DNA of 64,000 nucleotides from Ignatzschineria rhizosphaerae (GTDB taxonomy: Bacteria; Pseudomonadota; Gammaproteobacteria; Cardiobacteriales; Wohlfahrtiimonadaceae): the NCBI RefSeq assembly GCF_022655595.1, contig NZ_CP093379.1, forward strand, positions 1,608,501 through 1,672,500. Reading direction: 5' to 3'. The notes under the pieces were generated by a model. That model searched no databases. It saw only the letters and a list, made by a program, of their open reading frames with translations, and was not told where the DNA came from. Shown in pieces: positions 33,710 to 43,521 of this stretch. The translations under genes were made by a program, and so were the position numbers. How positions within the stretch are numbered: position 1 is the first letter of the stretch; every line of letters begins with the position of its first letter.

Positions 33710-34912
33710 TTATGCTTCGTAATTCTCTAACGCAATCGCTAAACGGCGACCGGCTTCACTTGCAAGCTTTTCATTGACAGTTGCAAATGAAAGGCGAAGG
33801 GTTTCATCTTCAGGCGATCCCACATAAAACGCCGAACCTGGTACAAATACCACTTCAGCATCGATAGCATGTTTAAGAAGCTTAGTAGCACTCATGCCTT
33901 TTGGCAGCTTTGCCCAAAGGAACATCCCCCCTGTTGGTTCTGCAAAGCTGATCTTATCGCCGACATGCTCTCTTAATGAGTCCATGAGCATTTGGCAACG
34001 CGCTTGATACGCTTTGGAGATCTCTTTAATACGCGGCTGTAAACGACCGCTTTTAAGGTAGTTAGCAACGATTAATTGCGATAATACCGGTGTATGAAGA
34101 TCTACAGATTGTTTACAGATTACAATTTTGTTACGAATTTTTTCACAAGTAACAATAAATCCTAAACGAAGCCCTGGGACTAGTACTTTTGAAAATGAAG
34201 AGAGATAGACGATATGCTCTTTCTCAACTTCCGTTTTCGCCAGTGAATAGATCGGCTTTGCAAGCGCCTCTGTGAAACGAATTTCCCCATAAGGGTCATC
34301 TTCAAAAATCACAAAGTTATGCTTTACTGCTAAATCTAAAATACGTTGACGCTTCTCTTTTGAGAGCGTTGAGCCTGTTGGGTTGGCAAATGTTGGAACA
34401 ATGTAAAGGGCTTTAATTTTCCCCTTTTCAAGGCGTGCTTCTAAAGCATCAACATTCAGACCATCAGCACCACCTTCCACATCTTCCACATTCGCACCGG
34501 TCATTTTAAAACCTTGAATCGCAGCGAGATAGGTTGGGCGCTCTACTAAAATTGTGTCACCTTCATCTAAAAAGGTACGCGCAATTAAGTCTAAACCTTG
34601 TTGTGATCCGCTTGTGACAATGATTTCGCTGTTTTTGGCGGCGATCCCACGATCACTGATCAATTTTACAATTTCTGATTGCAAAACTGGCTCACCATCA
34701 GTGGTACTGTATTGGTAAGCATTCACTTCACCAGAGGCAATGACTTCATTCAGAGCGGCATTAATTCCATCCATGTCAAACATATCTGCTGCAGGAATTC
34801 CTCCGGCAAGCGAGACGATATTTGGCATTTTACTATATTGTAAAAGATCTCTTACGATAGAGCTTTGAGAACCTTGAATGCGTTTTGCAAATAAACTCTC
34901 TAAATCCGCCAT
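33710..34912 (-). CDS. PLP-dependent aminotransferase, class I/II (2-aminoadipate/aromatic type)
   Basis: A 400-residue fold-type I aminotransferase. Visible sites: VSLAGGIPAADMFD near residue 34, YQYSTTDGEPVLQSEI, IIVTSGSQQGLDLIART, TFANPTGSTLSKEKR, FEDDPYGEIRF and the Schiff-base lysine in YLSSFSKVLVPGLRLGF (near residue 242). The pattern fits the LysN/AAT-I group that acts on 2-aminoadipate, aromatic or branched substrates. AGGAG precedes the ATG. It has its own terminator and is divergent from recC. Exact substrate unknown. Confidence 0.9.
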   Translation of the reverse strand: MADLESLFAKRIQGSQSSIVRDLLQYSKMPNIVSLAGGIPAADMFDMDGINAALNEVIASGEVNAYQYSTTDGEPVLQSEIVKLISDRGIAAKNSEIIVTSGSQQGLDLIARTFLDEGDTILVERPTYLAAIQGFKMTGANVEDVEGGADGLNVDALEARLEKGKIKALYIVPTFANPTGSTLSKEKRQRILDLAVKHNFVIFEDDPYGEIRFTEALAKPIYSLAKTEVEKEHIVYLSSFSKVLVPGLRLGFIVTCEKIRNKIVICKQSVDLHTPVLSQLIVANYLKSGRLQPRIKEISKAYQARCQMLMDSLREHVGDKISFAEPTGGMFLWAKLPKGMSATKLLKHAIDAEVVFVPGSAFYVGSPEDETLRLSFATVNEKLASEAGRRLAIALENYEA

Positions 34913-35063
34913 GATATATCACTACTCCTATGAATTTGTGTGATGAATTTTTATAAATAGATGATCAATTACCTTAAACTAAGGGTTATCTTAAAGGTTT
35001 ATTGATCTTATTAAGAAGGTCCATTGTTTCACTTAGAGGCTTATCAACGATAAAACCATTGAT

Positions 35064-35190
35064 AAAATAGTCCAAAAATAAAACTCCCCTTTCTTGACTA
35101 TACGCTGATATCACCGAGATATCAGGCAACAAAGTGGAACTTTGCTATAATACTGTATCAGATAAAATAGCCCTTAGATGGACTATTTTT
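35064..35190. other. Nested inverted repeats between the aminotransferase and recC
   Basis: In the 367-base divergent gap, AAAATAGTCC at 35064-35073 is repeated in inverse (GGACTATTTT) at 35181-35190. Inside lie CTGATATC-N5-GATATCAG (35105-35125) and AAAGT-GGA-ACTTT. An extended -10 promoter, TGCTATAAT with TATAAT at 35146-35151, points toward recC. The inner palindrome overlaps where its -35 would be, so it could be an operator; the whole could also be a structured RNA or small element. Confidence 0.4.
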
Positions 35191-35279
35191 CATGACTTCA
35201 TTCCGCCATTCATCTTATGATAATGAGAAGATCTTGTTAGCATTTTCTAAAACTTCTATTTTGGAGAGAATTGCCCATC

Positions 35280-38200
35280 ATGAGTTTCCATCTCTACTAC
35301 TCAAATCATCTTGATACATTGCAATATATTACGGGATATATCACCAAAATTGATCCTCAAAAAAGCCCTTTTGATAAAGAGTATTTTTTGGTACAAAACT
35401 TTGGAATGGCGAGATGGATGCAGATTAAACTAGCAAAGCAGCTCGGCATTTTAACGCAATCTGAATTTTTGCTCCCTGCCAAAATGCTGATGAATCTCTT
35501 AGAGATGATTTTCTCTGAAGAAGAACGTGAAAAAAAGCCCATTGAAAGACTCTCTAAAGACGAACTATTTTGGCCTTTGGTAAAGATCATCGATGATGCT
35601 CGCCATCAAGAAGATGCTTCAAGTTCAGACGAACTCTTTACCCCCATTCAAAATTATCTTACACAATACGATAAGGATACGGCATCAAAACAGGATAATA
35701 GCCCTCTTTTAGGAGTGCTGCATTTAGCACAAGAGCTTGCGGCTATTTTTGATAAATATATTGTCTACCGAAGTCAATGGATTAATGCTTGGACTAAAGG
35801 CGAATTAGCGCCCGCTTATTTTGATCAAAAACTCCCTGTGGAGCTAGAAGCTTGGCAAGCGGCCCTTTTTAAAAAGCTTTATGAAAATTTAGGATCTCCC
35901 TTACATTTTGGCTTACTGCATCCGCTGATTGAGCAGAAACTTCAGGATCCCAAAGTAATTAGCAAACTGCCTAAGCGCCTTTTTATTATTGGCTTAAACT
36001 CCCTACCGCCCCTTTTCTTAGATCTTATTGCGCAATTTTCTAAGGTGATGGATATCCATCTCTTTTTTAATAATCCCTCTCAATATTATTGGGGAGATCT
36101 TACCAAAAACTCAGAGTTACCAAGCTTTAATCTCATTAACTTCTTTGAACAAGCAAAGAGCCAAATTGATCCTATTTCTCCCCATATTCCCAAATCAGTA
36201 CTCAATACCTTAAATGAACATTGGCAAAATAGTTATGGCAATCCCCTATTAGCCTCTCTTGGCAAAGTGGGGCGAGATCATCTACATCTTTTACAAAAAT
36301 ATGATGGCGATTTAGATCTACAAATTACCGAAGCATTTTCTGAACCTGAGATCCATTCTCTCCTACAACATCTTCAAGCGGAGATCTACCACCTTCGCCC
36401 GGCGCGTGAAAGTGTGCCTTTTATTGTAACGCCCGATGATCGATCAATTCAGCTCCATTGTACTTATAGCCCGATGCGTGAAGTGGAAGCACTCTATGAT
36501 CAGATTTTGCATCAATTAGAGCATAACCCCGATCTTGCACCGGAAGATATTGTCGTCATGACGCCCGATATCGAGAGTTACGCCCCTTTTATTAATGCCA
36601 TTTTTGGTAGTGCTCCTAAAGAGCGTTATCTTCCCTACTCTATCTCTGATATTAGTTTAAAAGAGAGCGAAACAATCTTCACAACATTGCTACAAATTCT
36701 CTCTTTACCAGAAAGTGCCTTTAAAGCGAGCGATCTTCTCTTACTGCTACAGATGCCCGAGATTATGGCGCAGTTTCATTTTGAAGAAAATGATCTCTCA
36801 CTGATTCACTTTTGGATTCATGATGCCAATATTAAACAAGCCATTGATGGTGAGCATCTTACCGAGGAATTAAAAATCCCCTATCAAGATCAGTTTGATT
36901 GGGATATCAATAGCTGGCGTTGGGGCTTACAGAGAATGCTGCTTGGATACGGCACGGAAAGTTCGCCACTTGATCTTTATCATCCTCAAAGAGAAAATGA
37001 GCACCCATCACCACACACGATTATGCCCTACCCCCATATTGAGGGAAAAAATGCCAAGATCTTAGGAAATCTCTGTCACTTCCTAGATCTTTTAATCAGC
37101 ACAAAAGACCTTTTATCAGGTGAAAAAACAATTGCGCAGTGGCGCCTTATTCTTCCTAAAGTTTGGCAGGATTTTTTCCCACAAACACCAGAAAATAGCG
37201 ACAAATTGCACTATACACAAAAACTTTGGCAAAATATCTTAGAAGGGGCTGATAAGATTGGGTTTACTAAGGAACTTCCCTTAAAAGCGCTTACTCCCTT
37301 ATTAGAAAATAAACTACTGGAAGAAAAACCTGAACAAAACTTTATTCAAGGCAAGATTACCTTTTGCTCTTTTATCCCGATGCGCACCATTCCTTTTAAG
37401 ATGATTGCAATGATTGGGATGAATCAAGCAGATTTCCCTAAATCAACGGTTCATCACAGCTTTGACCTGATTCAATATCAACCAATGCGCGGTGATCGTA
37501 GCCGTAATACCGATGACCGCTATCTCTTTTTAGAAGCACTATTATCCGCAAAAGAGACGCTTTATCTTAGTTATATTGGTCGATCAATTCGCGATAACAG
37601 TACGCTCTATCCCTCTCTTCTTATTGATGAGCTCCTTCGGTATATCGATCAAGTTTCAACGACCTCAAAAGGGATAGAGACTTCAGCGCAAATCACCTCG
37701 CTTCATCCGATGGCATCTTATAATCCTGCACTCTTTAAAGAAAAGAGTATGATTCAAAGTTTTCAAAATGAGTGGATTTTAATGCATGAAAATATTGAAG
37801 ATTATCACGCGCCATACAACTATCTAGATCTCATTTGTAACTACGAAGCGCAAGATCGCATCACCCCACTCACCGACCTCTCCCTTGAGACATTAATTCG
37901 TTTTTACCAAGATCCTTGCCAATACTTTGCAGAGCAGCGCCTTAATCTCTCCCCCTTTCGGGATCAAACCACAAGCATTGAAGATGATGAACCCTTTACA
38001 ATTCATAAAGGGCTTGATGAATATCAGTTCTATCAAGCCTTAACTCATAATATTATGCAGTCAGGGCTCGCCTTACAAAATAGCAATCAAGAGATTATTT
38101 CAGAATCAACAATTGATGAGATTACCCAATCGCTCTATCAAAATTATCGCCTTCAAGGCATGCTGCCTAAATTTGCCTATGGGGAAATTTCATGGCTTGA

Positions 38201-38906
38201 TAAGAGCCTTTTTCCCAAAGAACTTGCTAAAAACCTCTTTGAATCACACTATCCTTATGGTCAATTTAATCTACTGAGCTTTAAAAGTGGCATTACGCTC
38301 CATGGCAAGATTCCTAAAGCCTCTATTGAGGGCAATATTATTCTCTTTGAAGTGGGATTATTAAAGCATGATCGCATTATGAAAGGCGCTATCACCAATC
38401 TCTTTTATCATGCAACAAAGACAACAGAAAATATCGCAGAAACACTCTTGCTCATCGGCAGGGGCAAAGAGGGGATTCAAAAGATTACCTATCCTTATTA
38501 TCAGCAATCTGAAGCCGCCACACTTTTAACACATCTTATCAAAGGATATCTTACCGGCATTAAAGGACCTATCCCTTATCTTTATAAGCGCCAGAGCCAA
38601 GAGGAAATATTCCAAGATTCTGATTTTAAAGAGGCCTTAATGACTTTACGCTCAGAACTCCCTCAATACTTCAAATGCTCATATCAAACATTTGATCCTG
38701 AAATCTTTTATACGCTACTAAAAGATGAGGATCTCATCAATTCCTTAGTACCAACTATCCGAAAGCAATTAAATAAGGTAAAATCTCTGGTGTCTGGAAA
38801 TAATTCATTCAATCGATTGTTTCTCCAATATGGAGATAAAGAGATATTTGGATTTATTCTTTTCTACCACCATTATCTCGATGAGTTAATGCCACATGAA
38901 CAATAA
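35280..38906 (+). CDS. recC: Exodeoxyribonuclease V subunit RecC
   Basis: A 1208-residue protein matching RecC in length and content. It starts MSFHLYYSNHLDTL, has PFDKEYFLVQNFGMARWMQI near residue 35, LPKRLFIIGLNSLPPLFLDL near 235, PSIQLHCTYSPMREVEALYD-like sequence (IQLHCTYSPMREVEALYDQI) near 390, FCSFIPMRTIPFKMIAMIGM near 690 and YQDPCQYFAEQRLNL near 880. RecC is the Chi-recognising subunit of the RecBCD helicase-nuclease in double-strand break repair. recB and recD are not adjacent. The start is ATG 35280 or the TTG three codons earlier, which is nearer to GGAG. The next gene overlaps its end by 11 bases. Confidence 0.93.
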   Translation: MSFHLYYSNHLDTLQYITGYITKIDPQKSPFDKEYFLVQNFGMARWMQIKLAKQLGILTQSEFLLPAKMLMNLLEMIFSEEEREKKPIERLSKDELFWPLVKIIDDARHQEDASSSDELFTPIQNYLTQYDKDTASKQDNSPLLGVLHLAQELAAIFDKYIVYRSQWINAWTKGELAPAYFDQKLPVELEAWQAALFKKLYENLGSPLHFGLLHPLIEQKLQDPKVISKLPKRLFIIGLNSLPPLFLDLIAQFSKVMDIHLFFNNPSQYYWGDLTKNSELPSFNLINFFEQAKSQIDPISPHIPKSVLNTLNEHWQNSYGNPLLASLGKVGRDHLHLLQKYDGDLDLQITEAFSEPEIHSLLQHLQAEIYHLRPARESVPFIVTPDDRSIQLHCTYSPMREVEALYDQILHQLEHNPDLAPEDIVVMTPDIESYAPFINAIFGSAPKERYLPYSISDISLKESETIFTTLLQILSLPESAFKASDLLLLLQMPEIMAQFHFEENDLSLIHFWIHDANIKQAIDGEHLTEELKIPYQDQFDWDINSWRWGLQRMLLGYGTESSPLDLYHPQRENEHPSPHTIMPYPHIEGKNAKILGNLCHFLDLLISTKDLLSGEKTIAQWRLILPKVWQDFFPQTPENSDKLHYTQKLWQNILEGADKIGFTKELPLKALTPLLENKLLEEKPEQNFIQGKITFCSFIPMRTIPFKMIAMIGMNQADFPKSTVHHSFDLIQYQPMRGDRSRNTDDRYLFLEALLSAKETLYLSYIGRSIRDNSTLYPSLLIDELLRYIDQVSTTSKGIETSAQITSLHPMASYNPALFKEKSMIQSFQNEWILMHENIEDYHAPYNYLDLICNYEAQDRITPLTDLSLETLIRFYQDPCQYFAEQRLNLSPFRDQTTSIEDDEPFTIHKGLDEYQFYQALTHNIMQSGLALQNSNQEIISESTIDEITQSLYQNYRLQGMLPKFAYGEISWLDKSLFPKELAKNLFESHYPYGQFNLLSFKSGITLHGKIPKASIEGNIILFEVGLLKHDRIMKGAITNLFYHATKTTENIAETLLLIGRGKEGIQKITYPYYQQSEAATLLTHLIKGYLTGIKGPIPYLYKRQSQEEIFQDSDFKEALMTLRSELPQYFKCSYQTFDPEIFYTLLKDEDLINSLVPTIRKQLNKVKSLVSGNNSFNRLFLQYGDKEIFGFILFYHHYLDELMPHEQ

Positions 38907-39597
38907 TAATTCACAATTAGCCAAAGAGTTGCAGCACCCGACTTCCAAGTATGATTATGATGGAATTACTGGGACTTGGCTCTTAATTCCAGCAAAAATT
39001 CATATCCTTCTGCTGGCCATTGCGTTACCTGTCATTTTATGGATGTTTCCTTATGTTCAGCTCAAAGGGAACTACCGCTATGTATTTGCTGATTATCGCT
39101 ACTATATCGCAGGCGCCGTCTCAATCTTTTGTATCGCATCTGCGCTTTTAAGCATCATCAAAGCCAAACAGGTTAAACAGCGAATCCGCCCTATGAGTGA
39201 TGTCAGTAGACAAAGCGTTACTAAATCTAAAAATAGTCGCTCAAAAAGGGTAACGACCACAGAAAAAAAACCAAAAATTCATATTGGTCATATTAAAAAA
39301 AGCACAGCGCTAAATAAAAATCAGCAAAAAGCAGAAGATGAAAGCTCAGCCCTTCCTAAAGACAAAAATGCAAAAGATAAAATGGCCAAAACCATTACAG
39401 ATGGCGTCATTAAAACGGCAGAAAAAAGAGCTGAATCAGAAACATTAGCCAAAAAGCCTAATAATGTTCAAACTAACATCCCCTTAAAACCCATTAAAAA
39501 TGAGTCCTTAGAGGATACAAATCCTAAACTTCAGAAAAATTCCCCAAAAACTTCAAAGCGCAAGAAAAATCCTAAACAGATGCAATTGGATCTTTAA
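38896..39597 (+). CDS. Hypothetical membrane protein with long lysine-rich tail
   Basis: A 233-residue protein with two hydrophobic segments (LLLAIALPVILWMFPYV near residue 35 and YYIAGAVSIFCIASALLSII near 70) followed by about 150 residues dominated by Lys, Ser, Thr, Asn and Glu with no predicted domain. I do not recognise it. It overlaps the recC end by 11 bases, so it is cotranscribed and probably translationally coupled. The tail looks disordered and cytoplasmic, perhaps nucleic-acid binding. Confidence 0.7.
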   Translation: MNNNNSQLAKELQHPTSKYDYDGITGTWLLIPAKIHILLLAIALPVILWMFPYVQLKGNYRYVFADYRYYIAGAVSIFCIASALLSIIKAKQVKQRIRPMSDVSRQSVTKSKNSRSKRVTTTEKKPKIHIGHIKKSTALNKNQQKAEDESSALPKDKNAKDKMAKTITDGVIKTAEKRAESETLAKKPNNVQTNIPLKPIKNESLEDTNPKLQKNSPKTSKRKKNPKQMQLDL

Positions 39598-39653
39598 GCG
39601 CAATAACTCACCGCTTCACCTGAAATCTTACTAACATAAGGAGTTTCTTCATC

Positions 39654-40514
39654 ATGGTCCAACAGATGGTTATTATCAGTGGTCTCTCTGGTTCTGGTAA
39701 ATCAATTGCCTTACAAACGTTAGAAGATGATGGTTTTTTCTGTATTGATAACCTCCCTATCTCCTTTGTTCCTCGTTTTATTGAGGAGATTCAACAAAAG
39801 AAAGGGATTGCAAGACTTGCCATTGGTGTTGATGCGCGGAGTTTTCCGGAAGATCTTTCTGAAGTTGAATTAATTTTTGATGAGATTGAAGCCTGCACAG
39901 CACTAACCCCTAAAATTCTCTTTCTCGATGCTAATGATGATGTGCTAATTAAGCGCTATAGTCATACTCGTAGAAGACATCCACTTTCAGGTATAGAGAA
40001 ATCTTTAGTGGATGCGATCCATTTTGAAAGAGAACTCCTTTCACCAATTAGGCATCGCGCTAATGTCTTTGTGGATACTTCATTTTTAAATGTCCATGAA
40101 TTACGCTCAATCTTAAAGCAACGTTTAATTGAAAATGAAGGAAACTCTCTCTTTATTCATATCATCTCCTTTGGGTATCGCAATGGCGTACCTTTAGATG
40201 CTGATTTTGTCTTTGATGCCAGAATGTTAACAAATCCCCACTGGATTCCACACCTTCGTGAATATACAGGCCTTGATCAAGAGATTGTGGATTTTTTTGC
40301 AGATACTGAAGATATCCAAGATTTTTATAATGATATCGCAAGCTTTATCACTAAATGGCTCCCTTCTTTTAAAAAAGGGACTCGCTCTTATCTCACCATT
40401 GCAGTGGGATGCACCGGCGGAAAGCATCGCTCTGTCTATCTTGCACAACGTCTATTTGAACTTTTGCAGGCTGAAAATAATGTTCTGGTCAAACACCGAG
40501 AGATCAACATTTAA
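39654..40514 (+). CDS. rapZ: RNase adapter protein RapZ (YvcJ family)
   Basis: A 286-residue P-loop protein with Walker A GLSGSGKS (residues about 10-17), FFCIDNLPISFVPRF, the family string RYSHTRRRHPL and the C-terminal GCTGGKHRSVYLAQRL. In E. coli RapZ controls glucosamine-6-phosphate synthase by guiding RNase E to the GlmZ small RNA; in other bacteria the family has other or unknown roles. AAGGAG lies 10 bases before the ATG. It is not next to ptsN/hpf as in enterics but follows recC and the Lys-rich gene and precedes folD. Confidence 0.94.
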   Translation: MVQQMVIISGLSGSGKSIALQTLEDDGFFCIDNLPISFVPRFIEEIQQKKGIARLAIGVDARSFPEDLSEVELIFDEIEACTALTPKILFLDANDDVLIKRYSHTRRRHPLSGIEKSLVDAIHFERELLSPIRHRANVFVDTSFLNVHELRSILKQRLIENEGNSLFIHIISFGYRNGVPLDADFVFDARMLTNPHWIPHLREYTGLDQEIVDFFADTEDIQDFYNDIASFITKWLPSFKKGTRSYLTIAVGCTGGKHRSVYLAQRLFELLQAENNVLVKHREINI

Positions 40515-40571
40515 TTTCAGCCTCTTTTTTTGCCCTTAAAATTTTATGCTTATTTAAATAAGGAAATCACA

Positions 40572-41456
40572 ATGTCCAACCTCATTGATGGAAAAGCATT
40601 TGCCCAAAACCTTCGTCAAACCATTACAACACAAACTGCGGAATTAGAAAAAAAACATCATATTCGTCCGGGTTTAGCGGTTATTCTCGTTGGAGAAGAT
40701 CCTGCAAGTCAGGTTTATGTTCGTAATAAAGAGAAATTTGCCATTGAGTGTGGATTTAAATCAGAGACTTTCCGTCTGTCTACAGATACAACGCAAGTAG
40801 AGCTTCTTGCCCTAATCGATCAATTAAATAATGACGCCACAATTCATGGGATTTTAGTGCAACTGCCGCTACCAAAACATCTTCATGAAGAGGAAGTGCT
40901 CAATGCCATTAATCCCCTTAAAGATGTCGATGGTTTCCACCCTGTCAATATCGGGCAACTCTCTATCGGTAAACCCTATTTAATTCCTTGTACGCCACTA
41001 GGCTCGCTCCTTCTTTTACAAGATAAACTAGGAAAAGATCTCTCTGGAAAACATGCTGTGATTGTGGGCCGATCCAATATTGTCGGCAAACCAATGATGC
41101 AACTGTTACTTTCACAAAACTGTACCGTCACTATCGCCCATTCACGGACAAAAGATGTTGCAAGCCTCTGCCGTGAAGCAGATATCGTCGTTGCTGCAGT
41201 AGGAGTTCCTAAGCTTGTTAAAGGGGATTGGATTAAAAAAGGGGCCGCTGTGATTGATGTGGGGATTAACCGCATTGAAGAAGATGGGAAAACTCGCTTA
41301 GTGGGAGATGTGGATTTTGATGAAGCGGTTAAAAATGCTGCTTATATTACACCAGTACCGGGCGGTGTTGGCCCTATGACGATTGCTTGCCTTTTAAGAA
41401 ACACCTTAACCGCGATGTGTTTACAAAATAATATTGAAGATCCTAATAAGCTTTAA
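40572..41456 (+). CDS. folD: FolD, methylenetetrahydrofolate dehydrogenase/cyclohydrolase
   Basis: A 294-residue cytosolic bifunctional enzyme interconverting 5,10-methylene-, methenyl- and 10-formyl-tetrahydrofolate with NADP. The catalytic Tyr/Lys lie in [14 protein letters not shown]; then [26 protein letters not shown], the dinucleotide loop [17 protein letters not shown] and the closing [16 protein letters not shown]. Start chosen at the ATG preceded by AAGGAA. It has its own downstream terminator and follows rapZ by 57 bases. Confidence 0.96.
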   Translation: MSNLIDGKAFAQNLRQTITTQTAELEKKHHIRPGLAVILVGEDPASQVYVRNKEKFAIECGFKSETFRLSTDTTQVELLALIDQLNNDATIHGILVQLPLPKHLHEEEVLNAINPLKDVDGFHPVNIGQLSIGKPYLIPCTPLGSLLLLQDKLGKDLSGKHAVIVGRSNIVGKPMMQLLLSQNCTVTIAHSRTKDVASLCREADIVVAAVGVPKLVKGDWIKKGAAVIDVGINRIEEDGKTRLVGDVDFDEAVKNAAYITPVPGGVGPMTIACLLRNTLTAMCLQNNIEDPNKL

Positions 41457-41491
41457 TAAAAATAAGGCTTTTAAGACTTATATCTTCCTCA

Positions 41492-41519
41492 AGATGCCGG
41501 AAAATTTCCGGCATTTTTG
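41492..41519 (+). terminator. Rho-independent terminator of folD
   Basis: ATGCCGGAAA / TTTCCGGCAT perfect stem followed by TTTTT, 36 bases after the folD stop. Confidence 0.9.
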
Positions 41520-41535
41520 ATTCACATTCTCATTT

Positions 41536-41744
41536 ATAGTCAAGCCTCTAAAAGTCACAGCACCAAATTACTGGCGCATTGATGATGAGAAGCACAAGAG
41601 TCGTTCTGTCCGGCATCTTATAAGCACTGTTTTTAATACATACCTTTATAGATTCATGCAAGGCTTGTGGGAATGATTCGTGTTCTTTCTAAAATCCCGT
41701 GCCAGCTTTTTTGACTTGCTTGTCTTAAACCGATTTTACGATAG
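41536..41744 (+). repeat. Dispersed inverted-end repeat, long form (copy I)
   Basis: About 209 bp, from ATAGTCAAGCCTCTAAAAG to CTTAAACCGATTTTACGATA, with core (GGCGCATTGATGATGAGAAG, GTTCTGTCCGGCATCTTATA) and the reversed long module (CATACCTTTATAGATTCATG, TAAAATCCCGTGCCAGC). It overlaps the start of copy J by four bases; together they fill most of the gap 41457-42138. Confidence 0.85.
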
Positions 41745-41897
41745 TAAATCCTGTTTAAAAGTCATTACATCAAATTGCCGGCGCATCGGTGATGAGAAGC
41801 ACTAGAGTCGTTCTATCTCGCATCATGCAAGCAAGTTTATTTCGCATGTTATACGGTTTTACTTTTAACATATTGTTTCTTAATCAAGATTGACTAC
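41741..41897 (+). repeat. Dispersed inverted-end repeat, short form (copy J)
   Basis: 157 bp from ATAGTAAATCCTGTTTAAAAG-like left end to CTTAATCAAGATTGACTA, core ATTGCCGGCGCATCGGTGAT and GTCGTTCTATCTCGCATCAT. Same orientation as, and directly joined to, copy I. 41898-42138 after it is AT-rich with no feature I can name apart from the esterase leader. Confidence 0.85.
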
Positions 41898-42138
41898 AAA
41901 GTCGAGATAATCGCTCATTTTAATAGATTCAAAATTTTTAAGCGCTAAGGCTTTTTCCCAAGAAAAATGCTCTTTTAAATAAAGTATCTCCCCTTATTTT
42001 AAGTAATAAATCCTAAAATCCCCTACTCAAAGCCTCTTAAAGCCGATATAGTGAAAAATATACCTTATTTTATAAGTCATCATGTAGCACTGCGATGTCC
42101 GTTTTAATATTTATATTCCACAGATGAAGGAGTCCATC

Positions 42139-42894
42139 ATGAGTAAAATTCTAACAGGCGCGGAAGATTTCTTTTTTGAAGGTGATCAAGTTGGTATTCT
42201 CGCAATTCACGGATTTACAGGGACCACTCAGAGTATGAGAAGCCTTGGTCAAGCTTTTGCCGATGCCGGATATACCGTATTAGGCCCTCGGCTTACAGGT
42301 CATGGCATCTCTCCTGAAGAGATGACTAAAGCGGAATTTAAAGATTGGTTTCAAGATGTGGAAGAAGCCCTAGATGAGCTTAGGCTTCATACAGATAAAA
42401 TATTTATTACAGGGCTTTCGATGGGCGGAGCTTTAACACTCTATCTTGCGGAAAATTATGAGGATATTTTAGGAATTATGCCTATTAATGCCGCAATTGA
42501 TATGCCTGATTTTAAAGAGTATTACCAAGCACAAAAAGCTGCCAATGTTGAATTTGTCGATGGCATTGGTTCAGATATTAAAAAGCCTGATGTGACAGAG
42601 CTTGCTTACCCTAAAACACCTGTAAAATCGATGAAAGAGCTATTAGATCTCATGAAGCACGTTCGAGAAGATCTGCCTAAAGTTACCTGCCCTACGCTTA
42701 TTTTTTCCTCTACAGTCGATCATGTTGTTCCTCCTGAAAATGCAAAGATTATTTATGAGGAAATCTCAAGCTCTGATAAGAGCATTATTAAACTTCCAGA
42801 GAGCTATCATGTAGCAACACTCGATAATGACGCAGATCTCATCGCGACAGAATCCATTAAATTTATTCGTGAAATTCTAGCTAGCGAAATCTAA
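42139..42894 (+). CDS. Alpha/beta hydrolase, carboxylesterase (Est30-like)
   Basis: A 251-residue cytosolic hydrolase. The catalytic serine is in ITGLSMGGALTLYLAE (near residue 95), the aspartate in SSTVDHVVPPEN (near 195) and the histidine in ESYHVATLDND (near 225); oxyanion residues are in AIHGFTGTTQSM. Size and motifs fit the Est30/YvaK monoglyceride-lipase-like carboxylesterases. AAGGAG precedes the ATG at 42139. Monocistronic, with a strong terminator. Substrate unknown. Confidence 0.9.
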   Translation: MSKILTGAEDFFFEGDQVGILAIHGFTGTTQSMRSLGQAFADAGYTVLGPRLTGHGISPEEMTKAEFKDWFQDVEEALDELRLHTDKIFITGLSMGGALTLYLAENYEDILGIMPINAAIDMPDFKEYYQAQKAANVEFVDGIGSDIKKPDVTELAYPKTPVKSMKELLDLMKHVREDLPKVTCPTLIFSSTVDHVVPPENAKIIYEEISSSDKSIIKLPESYHVATLDNDADLIATESIKFIREILASEI

Positions 42895-42913
42895 ATTTTA
42901 CGCTAACTTTAAT

Positions 42914-42951
42914 AAAAACCGATATTGAAATTTTCCAATATCGGTTTTTTA
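42914..42951 (+). terminator. Rho-independent terminator of the esterase gene
   Basis: AAACCGATATTG / CAATATCGGTTT stem with T6 tail, 20 bases after the stop. Confidence 0.9.
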
Positions 42952-42982
42952 ATCTCATTGAAGTAGATTAAATATTTTATAA

Positions 42983-43128
42983 ATATCGTTAAATCGGTTG
43001 AAAAGTCACTAAATCAGATTACCAGTATCAGTTAGAAGCAGCGCAAAACCGCCCTATTCTGGCATGATGCCAGCTAGTTTGATTCATATACTGTTTTAAA
43101 ACTGTGTCTCTTAAACCCAATCAACTAC
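42983..43128 (+). repeat. Dispersed inverted-end repeat, short form (copy K)
   Basis: From ATATCGTTAAATCGGTTGAA to CTTAAACCCAATCAACTAC. The core is more diverged (ACCAGTATCAGTTAGAAGC, CCCTATTCTGGCATGATGCC). It lies just downstream of the BCCT transporter gene. Confidence 0.75.
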
Positions 43129-43158
43129 ACAGCGATCTCTACTATTTAAAAATTTAGA

Positions 43159-43521
43159 CTATAAGGCAGATTCAGCAATCTCCTGCTTACGCTCACAGCA
43201 CTCTTTAAACTCAACCCTAATAGAAAACTTATGAATAGAACGATCCCTAATTCTTGCCTTTAAAGTAATAAGCTCATCAATCAGTTTTCGTTCATTGTCT
43301 GCAGCTTCCATCGCATCTGCCTTTAAAGCATTAAACTTTTCTAAGTAGAGATACTCCTCAGACCAAGGATCTACTTCTGGCAAGTTCTCAATATTAATAA
43401 TAGGATTTTGATAATCTTCGCGAATCTCTAAATCTACTTTAGCCACTCGACTAATAGAGATCATCAGCATTGTGATAATCACAAGCAAGGGCACGCCTGC
43501 TACAACGGATGCTGTTTGCAA
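43159..43521 (-). pseudogene. Out-of-frame 3' part of the BCCT transporter gene
   Basis: This frame encodes TLQTASVVAGVPLLVIITML, the last membrane helix of BCCT transporters, and about 90 cytoplasmic residues (EIREDYQNPIINIEN, ERKLIDELITLKARIRDRS). It has no start of its own. It joins the upstream frame within a (CT)6 tract at 43525-43536: with five CT units the two parts would read through as one protein of about 603 residues. Confidence 0.85.
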
